A stretch of 53,251 nt of DNA from positions 1 to 53,251 of the forward strand of contig NZ_AXVR01000034.1 of NCBI RefSeq assembly GCF_000484695.1, given 5' to 3'. The position numbers and the translations under genes were made by a program. How positions within the stretch are numbered: the stretch's first letter is position 1; every line of letters begins with the position of its first letter. Shown one piece after another: positions 25,140 to 32,381 of the stretch. The notes beneath the pieces are model-generated. The model saw nothing but the letters and a program-made list of their open reading frames with translations, had not been told where the DNA came from and made no database searches. Origin of the DNA: Salinispora cortesiana (GTDB taxonomy: Bacteria; Actinomycetota; Actinomycetes; Mycobacteriales; Micromonosporaceae).

Positions 25140-26558
25140 TCAACCCTTGACGACACCGATCGGCACCAACCGGGCTACCTTCCGGCACAGCCCGGCGCCC
25201 TCGGTCGCCTCGACCACGGCGTCGATGTCCTTGTACGCCGCCGGCATCTCCTCGGCCAGGCCCCGCCGGGAAGCACCGCGTACCGCGATGTTCCGCGCGA
25301 CGAGTTGCTCGCGCGGAACCTGGCCGCGCTCGGCCCGCACCGCCTGCTTCCGGCTGCGCACCCGCCCGGCCCCATGACAGCTGGAGGCGAAGGCCGGAGC
25401 ATCGGAGATCCCGGTCAGCACGTAGGACGCGGTGCCCATCGACCCGGGGATGAGTACCGGTTGCCCGACCTCAGCCAGCTCCGCCGGCAGGTCCGGGTGT
25501 CCCGGAGGCAGCGCTCGGGTGGCACCCTTGCGATGCACACAGAGCGAACGCCTCTCGCCATCCACCCCGTGGGACTCGATCTTCGCCTGGTTGTGTGAAA
25601 CGTCGTAGACCAGGTCGAGGTTCGCACCGGTGACCCGACGAAAGACCAGCCGGCTCACGTGGGTGAGCAGCTGACGATTCGCCCGGGCGTAGTTGGCGGC
25701 AGCGGCCATCGCGCCAAGATAGGCCTGCCCCTCCGGAGACGAGACCGGGGCGCAGGCGAGCTGCCGGTCCGGCACCTCGATGCCGTAGCGGCGCATCGCC
25801 TTCTCCATCCGGCGCACATAGTCGGCGCAGATCTGGTGCCCCAGCCCGCGCGAGCCACAATGGATCATCACGCAGACCTGCCCGGGCCGTAGCCCGAAGA
25901 CCTCCGCGACGCGCTGGTCATACACCTCCGTGACGGCCTGTACCTCGAGGAAGTGGTTGCCCGAACCGAGACTGCCCACCTGCTTCGCGCCGCGCTCGAT
26001 CGCCCGCTCACCGACCGCCGCCGGGTCCGCGTCACCCAGCGCACCCTGGTCCTCGCAGCGTTCTAGGTCCCGCTCGACACCGAAGCCGCGCTGCACGGCG
26101 TACCGCGACCCGTCGCGCAGCACCCCGTCCACGTCCGAGCTGCCCGACAGGTGCCACGCCGCGCCCCGTCCCGCCCCCCGCGGCGTCGCCTCAGCCAGCC
26201 CATCCATGACCGCGTCGAGCCGGGGACGAAGCCCAGCCAGATCGAGGTCGGCCGTGAGCAGCCGAACGCCGCACGAGATGTCGAAGCCCACCCCGCCCGG
26301 AGACACCACCCCGCCCGCCGCCACATCGGTGGCGGCCACCCCACCGATCGGGAAGCCGTAACCCAGATGCACATCCGGCATGGCGAACGAGGCATCGACG
26401 ATGCCGGGTAGCGTGGCGACAGCCGCGACCTGCTCCAACGACCCGTCCGCCCCGATCTCCGGCAGCAGCGCCTCGGCCGCGAACACCACTCCGGGAACCC
26501 GCATCGGGTCCCGCCGGTCGATCCGGAAACGGTGCGGCGACTCCTCAACCAGCTCCAC
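25140..26558 (-). CDS. rtcB: RNA-splicing ligase RtcB
   Basis: GTP/Mn-dependent ligase that joins 2',3'-cyclic phosphate or 3'-phosphate RNA ends to 5'-OH, 472 residues (normal). Conserved sites: [12 protein letters not shown] with the Mn-binding cysteine, [19 protein letters not shown] and [20 protein letters not shown] for metal histidines, [44 protein letters not shown] and [12 protein letters not shown], whose histidine takes the GMP. The GTG start is preceded by only a weak ribosome site. The convergent archease gene is its likely cofactor. Role is RNA repair; no inducer system (RtcR) is in the window. Confidence 0.96.
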   Translation of the reverse strand: MELVEESPHRFRIDRRDPMRVPGVVFAAEALLPEIGADGSLEQVAAVATLPGIVDASFAMPDVHLGYGFPIGGVAATDVAAGGVVSPGGVGFDISCGVRLLTADLDLAGLRPRLDAVMDGLAEATPRGAGRGAAWHLSGSSDVDGVLRDGSRYAVQRGFGVERDLERCEDQGALGDADPAAVGERAIERGAKQVGSLGSGNHFLEVQAVTEVYDQRVAEVFGLRPGQVCVMIHCGSRGLGHQICADYVRRMEKAMRRYGIEVPDRQLACAPVSSPEGQAYLGAMAAAANYARANRQLLTHVSRLVFRRVTGANLDLVYDVSHNQAKIESHGVDGERRSLCVHRKGATRALPPGHPDLPAELAEVGQPVLIPGSMGTASYVLTGISDAPAFASSCHGAGRVRSRKQAVRAERGQVPREQLVARNIAVRGASRRGLAEEMPAAYKDIDAVVEATEGAGLCRKVARLVPIGVVKG

Positions 26559-26586
26559 CCGCGCGACCTACCCGGTCCGGTGCGGC

Positions 26587-27189
26587 CTACACGCTGGCCG
26601 GAGGACGACGCATCGCCCACACCCGCGGTCCCCCGCCCGGCACGGTCACCTCCCCGGTCACCTCGAACCCACACCGCCGGTAGAACCGCAGGTTCGCTGA
26701 GGCGGACGTCTCCAGCGTCGCCGGCAGGCCGGCCCGGTCCGCCTCGACCAGGCCGGGACGAAGCAGGCGCGAGCCGACTCCCCCACCCTGGCCCGCCGGG
26801 CACACCCCCACCGTGGCCAGCAGGAACGCCGGCTCCGCGGACCGCAGCGGGGCACAGGCCGCCTCCGCGGCGAGCATCGCCGGATGCCGGTCCCCGGCAT
26901 ACTCCGCGTCCCCGGCAGCCACGTCGGCCCAGACCTCGTCGGGCACCGGCCGATCCGATCGCAGCCACACCGCCACCGCCTGCGGGTGACCGTGGGTGTC
27001 CAGCGCCGCCCAGACATCCCCGTACGGGAAACCAACCGTAGTCAGGGTTACCGCGAAGAGATTTGCCAGCCGTTCCCGATGCCGATCAGCGCCGACGGTC
27101 CACGCGGTCCAGGAGTAGCCATCAAACGCCTCGGCCAGCACCCCGGCCGCTGCGTCAACCAGCTCCGGCCCGATTCGCCGTACCTCCAC
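26587..27189 (-). CDS. GNAT-family N-acetyltransferase
   Basis: About 200 residues. The acetyl-CoA site is in ATVGVCPAGQGGGVGSRLLR (the Q/R-x-x-G-x-G/A motif as QGGGVG), followed by PATLETSASANLRFYRRCGF, the C-terminal half of the fold. The end is VTGEVTVPGGGPRVWAMRRP. GTG 27189 is preferred over ATG 27276 because AGGAGGG lies 7 bases before it and it starts EVRRIGPELVDAAAGVLAEA, the usual opening helix. Substrate unknown. Confidence 0.9.
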   Translation of the reverse strand: MEVRRIGPELVDAAAGVLAEAFDGYSWTAWTVGADRHRERLANLFAVTLTTVGFPYGDVWAALDTHGHPQAVAVWLRSDRPVPDEVWADVAAGDAEYAGDRHPAMLAAEAACAPLRSAEPAFLLATVGVCPAGQGGGVGSRLLRPGLVEADRAGLPATLETSASANLRFYRRCGFEVTGEVTVPGGGPRVWAMRRPPASV

Positions 27190-27291
27190 GAACGCCCTCC
27201 TCAGCCATCCCGATCCGAACGGCGATCCTCGCATCACCGCAGCATCCGCCGCCGGGAATATTCGCGCCGCATCCACCCGGTCGACGACGGT

Positions 27292-27970
27292 TCAGCCGGG
27301 CCCGGCCAGCGCCGGCGGCCGGTGCCGCACGTACGTTGTGATCTTCAGCTCGGCCGCGATCACCAGCACCGACGACGCCGTCAGCACCACGCTGTAGAAC
27401 CCCGCCGACTGCCCCACCGCCGTGAGCTGCAACGGTAGCGTGGTCATAAACTGCAGATAGACCACGGAGCTGAGCAGCATGGCCCCCAGGTAGAGCAGAT
27501 ATCGGGTGTCCCACACCAGCATGCTGTATCCGGAACGGCCGGGCGAAGCAGCACCAGAGGCCGTGGTGGGCAATAGGAACAGCGCGATCAGCGAGTAGGT
27601 CAGCGCGCTGGCCGCGTCCACCCAGTAGAGCAGGTCCAGTCGACCAGGATGAGCCCCGCCGCCAGCAGCGGCCCCAGCGCCGCCCCCATGTTCATCGCGG
27701 TGCGCAGCATGGCGAACGCCATCACCTGCAGGTCACCCGGCATCAGCTCGCTGAGCATGGTTGCCGCCGCGCCGGTACGCCTGGGTAGTGAGCCCGCTGA
27801 GCAGCACCACCACCAGCAGTACCGGAAACAGGCCAGTGAGCAGCGGCGCATAGCCGAATCGCTGTTAGAAGGAGCGCTGCGCCGGATAGAGCCCGCTCAG
27901 CCGGGAACCGCGATCGCGCATGTGTTCCTGGAGCGCCTCGATCAACGCCGTGCCGATAACAAACGTTAAC
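27292..27970 (-). pseudogene. Decayed MFS transporter gene
   Basis: Pieces of a single MFS protein are spread over different frames. The start reads LTFVIGTALIEALQEHMRDR then SGLYPAQRSF and stop (about 27969-27865). Next is LLTGLFPVLLVVVLLSGL-like material and TMLSELMPGDLQVMAFAMLR then GAALGPLLAAGLILVDW (27851-27600). The last is ALTYSLIALFLLPTT and LYLGAMLLSSVVYLQFMTTL (27621-27292), ending early. Several frameshifts and a truncated C-terminus make it a pseudogene. It starts beside an AT-rich patch and a transposase scrap. Confidence 0.75.
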
Positions 27971-28110
27971 TATAAAGCAGAAATATCGGACATTACTTTC
28001 GACGAGAAGCACCCTAAGGCGCATTTGGGATATACACTGTCCGGGCGTTTCGCACCCACAGTACGAAAACGCCCGGGTCCGGTCGGTAAACGGAAATGGA
28101 TCGGGTACGG
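27960..28110. other. AT-richer scar between MFS pseudogene and transposase remnant
   Basis: Bases 27960-28030 contain AAACGTTAACTATAAAGC and ACATTACTTTCGACGAG, well below the GC of the rest. No gene is visible. The composition break supports an old insertion or deletion event. Confidence 0.5.
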
Positions 28111-28121
28111 GGCGCGCGTCT

Positions 28122-28165
28122 GACCTGACCGATGAGTGGGTGATCGTCGAGCCGCTGCTGCCGAA
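28122..28165 (+). mobile_element. IS-type transposase fragment (N-terminus only)
   Basis: One frame reads DLTDEWVIVEPLLPN, the standard opening of IS4/IS5-type transposases (DLTDEQW..(I/L)EPLLP). Only about 15 codons survive before the sequence joins the 3' end of the ABC permease gene on the other strand. No terminal inverted repeats could be placed. Confidence 0.6.
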
Positions 28166-29116
28166 TCACAGCCGGTAGAAGGCCCGGTAGCGGCGGAACA
28201 GCCGCCACTGCACCACCACCGCCGCCACCGTCAGCAGCATCATCACCAACGTCGCAGCGGCGGCATAGCCGTAGCGCAGGTACTCGAAGCCGGTGCGGTA
28301 GATGAACAACGACAGGTAGGTGGTGGCATACGGCGGTGGGCCACCGTCGGTCACCACGAACGCCGGCACAAAGGAGAAGTGCAGGCTGGCGATCAGATCC
28401 CGCACCACCAGCAGGGCCAACACCGGCGCCATCAGCGGCAGGGTGATCCGGCGGAAGACGTCCCAACCGGTGGCATCCTCCAGGGCCGCGACCTCATAGA
28501 CATCCGCTGGCAGGGCCCGCCGGGCGGCGAGCAACACCACAAAGGTCTCGCCCATGGTGAACACGCTCATCAGGATGATCGCGGCGCGGGCGTCGGTGGG
28601 GTCGGTGAGCCACTGCGGCGGGGTACGTCCGAGCACGGTCAACCCGTTCTCGCCACCGACCCGCAGCAGCTGGTTGATCGGGCCGTACAAGGGGTTGAAC
28701 AGCCAGAGCCAGAGCAGGCCATAGGCGATCTCGGGTACCACGGTCGGCAGCAGCGCCGCGACCCGTGCGGGACGGCCCCCGAAGGACCGGCGATGCAGCA
28801 GCAGCGCCAAGCCCAGTGCAAGCAGCACCCGAAGCGGCACGGCCACCAACGCGAACACCAGCGAGTTGGCCAGCGCGACCCGGAACACCGGGTCCGTCAC
28901 CAGCTCGGAGATGTTCGCCAACCCGGCCCAACTCGGCGGGTTGACCAGGTCGTACTCGGTGAAGGCCAGGGTGAGCGTGACCGCGGCGGGGACCAACACC
29001 AGACCGACCAGACCGACCAGATACGGCGCCAGCATCACCGCCACCTGCCGCTGCCCACGCGCCGCCGGCCCTACCCTGGCGCGCGCGGGCTCACTCCTTT
29101 CGCTCAAGGCACGCAC
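28166..29116 (-). CDS. ABC transporter permease, carbohydrate type (MalF-like)
   Basis: Inner-membrane subunit of a CUT1 importer, 316 residues, six predicted helices (for example LAPYLVGLVGLVLVPAAVTL and ALVAVPLRVLLALGLALLLH). The EAA loop that docks with the ATPase is YEVAALEDATGWDVFRRITL-PLMAP (about residue 215). The N-terminal 27 residues are basic and cytoplasmic. The GTG start overlaps the ATPase gene by 13 bases. It is the last gene of the ABC operon; its partner permease is at 31496-32356. Confidence 0.94.
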   Translation of the reverse strand: MRALSERSEPARARVGPAARGQRQVAVMLAPYLVGLVGLVLVPAAVTLTLAFTEYDLVNPPSWAGLANISELVTDPVFRVALANSLVFALVAVPLRVLLALGLALLLHRRSFGGRPARVAALLPTVVPEIAYGLLWLWLFNPLYGPINQLLRVGGENGLTVLGRTPPQWLTDPTDARAAIILMSVFTMGETFVVLLAARRALPADVYEVAALEDATGWDVFRRITLPLMAPVLALLVVRDLIASLHFSFVPAFVVTDGGPPPYATTYLSLFIYRTGFEYLRYGYAAAATLVMMLLTVAAVVVQWRLFRRYRAFYRL

Positions 29117-30177
29117 CGGAGCCCGGTGGCGGCGTCGAAGACGTGCGTATCGGCCCAGCGGACCCCGACTCGAACCGCATCGCCGCGGGCGGGCCGATGG
29201 GCGGCGGGCACCCGGGCCACCACCGGGTTCCCGGCGCGGAGGGTGAGGTAGGCGTAGGCGTCCGTACCGACCACCTCAACCCGGTCCACGGTCGCCGCCG
29301 TGCCGTCGGACACCCCCAACACCACCGCCTCCGGGCGGAACCCGATCTCCCGGTCGCCGGCCATCCCCGCCGGCGGAGCACCGGACGGGTGGATCGGGCC
29401 AGAGCTGGGAAGCACGTTCATGGCTGGGGAGCCGACAAAGCCCGCCACGAACCGGCTCGCCGGGGTGTGCCAGATCTCGTCCGGCGTCCCAACCTGCTCT
29501 ACCCGGCCGTCGCGCAGCACCGCGATCCGATCGGCCAGCACCAACGCCTCGGTTTGATCGTGCGTGACATGCACCATCGTGGCGCCGAGCCGGTCGTGCA
29601 GGGCCCGCAGCTCGGCCCGCATCTGCACCCGCAGCGCAAGGTCGAGGTTGGATAGCGGCTCGTCGAGGAGAAAGACGTCCGGCTCCCGCACCAACGCCCG
29701 GGCCAACGCGACCCGCTGTCGCTCACCGCCGGAGAGCTGCCCGGGTCGCCGGCCGAGCAGGTGCGCCGCGCCGACCTGCTCGGCGGCGGACCGGGCCCGC
29801 TCCCGGGCCGCCACCTTCGGGACATCCCGCACCACCAGGCCGAACGCGATGTTCTCGGCGACGGTCAGGTGGGGAAAGAGCGCGTACGACTGGAAGACCA
29901 TCGACACATTGCGCCGGCCCGGACGGTCAGCGGTGACATCCCGGCCGGCGATCCAGACTCGCCCGGTGGTAACCGGCTCCAGGCCGGCCACCACCCGCAA
30001 CAGCGTCGACTTGCCGGCGCCGGAGGGGCCGAGTACCACCAGGAGCTCTCCCCGGGCCACGGTCAGCCGCATCTGCCGCAGAACGGTGACGCCCCGGTAG
30101 GCGGCACTCACTCCATCCAGAGTCAGTCCGGCATCGTGAGTCACGACGGCATCGTGGGTCAGGTCGGCATCGTTCAC
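29104..30177 (-). CDS. ABC transporter ATPase, MalK/UgpC type
   Basis: Nucleotide-binding subunit of the importer, 357 residues. Walker A is VLGPSGAGKSTLLRVVAG, the Q-loop is in VSMVFQSYALFPHLTVAENI, the signature is LSGGERQRVALARALVREPD, Walker B is VFLLDEPLSNLDLALRVQMR and the H-loop HVTHDQTEALVLADRIAVLR. From about residue 240 the C-terminal OB-type domain (PASRFVAGFVGSPAMNVLPS, GDREIGFRPEAVVLG) is the MalK-like regulatory domain. Its ATG overlaps the binding-protein stop by four bases. In many actinomycetes one shared ATPase (MsiK) serves sugar importers, so a dedicated one in this operon is notable. Confidence 0.96.
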   Translation of the reverse strand: MNDADLTHDAVVTHDAGLTLDGVSAAYRGVTVLRQMRLTVARGELLVVLGPSGAGKSTLLRVVAGLEPVTTGRVWIAGRDVTADRPGRRNVSMVFQSYALFPHLTVAENIAFGLVVRDVPKVAARERARSAAEQVGAAHLLGRRPGQLSGGERQRVALARALVREPDVFLLDEPLSNLDLALRVQMRAELRALHDRLGATMVHVTHDQTEALVLADRIAVLRDGRVEQVGTPDEIWHTPASRFVAGFVGSPAMNVLPSSGPIHPSGAPPAGMAGDREIGFRPEAVVLGVSDGTAATVDRVEVVGTDAYAYLTLRAGNPVVARVPAAHRPARGDAVRVGVRWADTHVFDAATGLRCVP

Positions 30178-31499
30178 CCGTGCTCACCACGGGCGAACAG
30201 CGGGCGGGTCTGCTCATCCAGGGCACGGATGACCTCGTCCAACCGGTCGCCCCGGTACAGCGCGTTCTCCAGGATCCCGGCGGTCACATCCTCGACCTCC
30301 GGCCAGGTGGAGATGGTCGGCAACGTCCGGAGGGTGGGAATCGTGTCGAGGAAGACCGTCGCGTTGCGGGGTGGCTGGGACGAGTCGAGGAACACCGGGG
30401 ACTGCGAGACACCGATGTGCGACGGCACCGTCCGCCCGGTGGCGGCGATGATCTGCTGCCCCTCGGCGGAGATGGCGAATTCCAGGAACCGCCACGCCGC
30501 ATCCTTACGCTTGGCGCCCCGAGGCATGCAGTACGCATCCGAGTGCAGCACGCCGACCTGGTCCTGGTAGACCGGCAGCGGAGCGACGTCCCACTCAAAG
30601 CCGGTGATCGAGCGGAAGGTGGTGGTGGAGCGCCGGGAGGACATCAGCATGGCGAGTCGGCCGTTGGCGAAGCGAGACTCGTCGTCCTCCGCCTCGACCT
30701 CCGCGTCGGTGGGCACCACCCCGTACGCCTGGCGGAGGTCGATCAGGTTCTTCAGCGCCTCCCGGCCGGTCGGGCTGTCCAGGGTGAGCCGGGTCGGTCG
30801 CTCCGGGTCGTCGACGATCTCACCGCCGCCGGACCAGGTGAACGGGGCGACCCGGATGATCGACGGCTCGACGCCGAGCCCGTGCACGGCCGGGCGGGCA
30901 GCGGCCCCCTCACTCTCGGTGCCCTTGACCACCACACCACGGTCGTCCCGGGTCATCGCGATAGCGGTCCCGACCATGTCGTTCCAGGTCCAACCCGGCG
31001 TCGGCTCGGAGACCTGGTATTTGGCGAAGAGGGTGCGGTTGTAGTAGACGGCGAGACTGGAGACGTTCTGCGGCAGGCAGAGCTGTTTGCCGCCCCAGCT
31101 GAAGGCCTCCATCGCCACCGGATAGTAGTCAGCGGGATTCACCTTCTCGGAGGCCGCGATCCGCTCGTCCAAGGGCTCCACCACGTTCTTCGCAGCGAAC
31201 TGGCCATAAAAGCGGTAGTTCATCAGGAACAGGTCCGGTGGGGCACCCCCGGCGACCGACGTGGCGAGCCGGGCCAGCAGGTCCTTGCGGTCACTCGCCT
31301 CGATGAGCTGCACCTCGCTACCGGGCTGTGTCTGACCGTACGCCTCGATCAGCGTGCGATAGGCGGCCAACTCCTCGGGGGCACCGAAGACCAGCAGTCG
31401 CACCGGCCCGTCGGAGGCGGCCCCGGGTCCGGCTGCGCAGCCGGCAGCGAGGAGCACGGTCGCGAGCAGCGCCGCCAGCAGCGCCCTGGGTCTTCTCAT
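30174..31499 (-). CDS. ABC transporter substrate-binding lipoprotein
   Basis: A 441-residue extracellular solute-binding protein of the family-1 sugar type. Signal peptide RRPRALLAALLATVLLAAGC ends in a lipobox (LAAGC, about residues 17-21), so it is a lipoprotein. PVRLLVFGAPEELAAYRTLI opens the mature fold; PDLFLMNYRFYGQFAAKNVV and GAKRKDAAWRFLEFAISAEG are typical of bacterial family-1 binding proteins. Start and stop overlap the neighbouring genes by four bases each. The ligand is not evident; glycerol-phosphate or oligosaccharides are usual for the family. Confidence 0.94.
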   Translation of the reverse strand: MRRPRALLAALLATVLLAAGCAAGPGAASDGPVRLLVFGAPEELAAYRTLIEAYGQTQPGSEVQLIEASDRKDLLARLATSVAGGAPPDLFLMNYRFYGQFAAKNVVEPLDERIAASEKVNPADYYPVAMEAFSWGGKQLCLPQNVSSLAVYYNRTLFAKYQVSEPTPGWTWNDMVGTAIAMTRDDRGVVVKGTESEGAAARPAVHGLGVEPSIIRVAPFTWSGGGEIVDDPERPTRLTLDSPTGREALKNLIDLRQAYGVVPTDAEVEAEDDESRFANGRLAMLMSSRRSTTTFRSITGFEWDVAPLPVYQDQVGVLHSDAYCMPRGAKRKDAAWRFLEFAISAEGQQIIAATGRTVPSHIGVSQSPVFLDSSQPPRNATVFLDTIPTLRTLPTISTWPEVEDVTAGILENALYRGDRLDEVIRALDEQTRPLFARGEHG

Positions 31500-32356
31500 G
31501 GCCGGTTCCGTCCTGTCTGGTCATCGTGGTGGAAAAATCGGCGCTGGGCGAACCAGAAGACCAGCACGGCCGGGCCGGTCGCCAGAACCGCCCCGGCCAG
31601 AAACACCGGGAAGTTCGTCGGATCCAGCACCGACAGCGAACGCAGCGCCAAGGGCAGGGTGAACAGGTCACGGTCGTACACGTAGATCAGTGGATCGAGG
31701 AAGTTCGACCAGGTCAGCACGAAGGTAAGGGCGGTGATCGCGGCAGTGACCGGACGCACCAACGGGAGCGCGACCCGCCACCAGATGCCCATCGGAGTCA
31801 TGTCCTCCACCAGACAGGCGTCGTAGAGGTCCCGCGGCAGCGCCCGGAAGGCCAGGTAGTAGACCAGGACGAAGAGCGGGGAGGTACCCAACAGCGCCGG
31901 AGCGATCAAGGGCACCAGCGTATCGGTCAGCCCGAGCGCGCGGAAGATCGTGAATCGGGGTACCAGCAGTGCGGTGGCCGGCACCATCAGGGCTACCAGG
32001 GAGGCCACGATGACGAGGGCGGCCCCGCGGGGTGCGAGCCGGGCCAGCGCGAAGCCGGCCAGCGCGGCGACCAGCACGCTCAGCGGCACGGCGACGACCG
32101 CGACCAGCAGCGAGTTGAGCGCGGCGCGCAGCACCCCGCCGACCTCCAGGGCCTGTCGGTAGCCGGCGGTGGAGACCGGATCGGGAATCAGCTGCGGGGT
32201 GGGGGACGGCGGCAGACCAGGCTCGGTGAGCGAGCCCGAGACCAGCAGCAGGAACGGCGGGACGAAGACGAGCAGGACGAAGAGCGCACCCAGAGCACGC
32301 CAGATCCGGCCGATCCTCCCGGACAGCGGTGGGGGGCCGCTGGCGCGGCCCCCCAC
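31496..32356 (-). CDS. ABC transporter permease, carbohydrate type (MalG-like)
   Basis: Second CUT1 permease, 286 residues, with six hydrophobic segments (LGALFVLLVFVPPFLLLVSG; ALNSLLVAVVAVPLSVLVAA and others). The EAA loop is YDACLVEDMTPMGIWWRVAL (about residue 180). The start is GTG 32356, but its first 12 codons lie inside a strong hairpin, so the start may be further in. Its stop overlaps the binding-protein ATG (ATGA). Together with the following three genes it makes a complete importer. Confidence 0.92.
   Translation of the reverse strand: MGGRASGPPPLSGRIGRIWRALGALFVLLVFVPPFLLLVSGSLTEPGLPPSPTPQLIPDPVSTAGYRQALEVGGVLRAALNSLLVAVVAVPLSVLVAALAGFALARLAPRGAALVIVASLVALMVPATALLVPRFTIFRALGLTDTLVPLIAPALLGTSPLFVLVYYLAFRALPRDLYDACLVEDMTPMGIWWRVALPLVRPVTAAITALTFVLTWSNFLDPLIYVYDRDLFTLPLALRSLSVLDPTNFPVFLAGAVLATGPAVLVFWFAQRRFFHHDDQTGRNRP
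32329..32356 (-). repeat. Perfect 12-bp intercistronic hairpin
   Basis: GTGGGGGGCCGC (32329-32340), loop TGGC, GCGGCCCCCCAC (32345-32356). It lies 26 bp after the stop of the secreted protein gene and covers the first codons of the permease gene. Such hairpins either terminate or stabilise the upstream message, and here may reduce downstream expression. Confidence 0.65.
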
Positions 32357-32381
32357 CCGGTTGGTGGTGTGAATGATCGAC

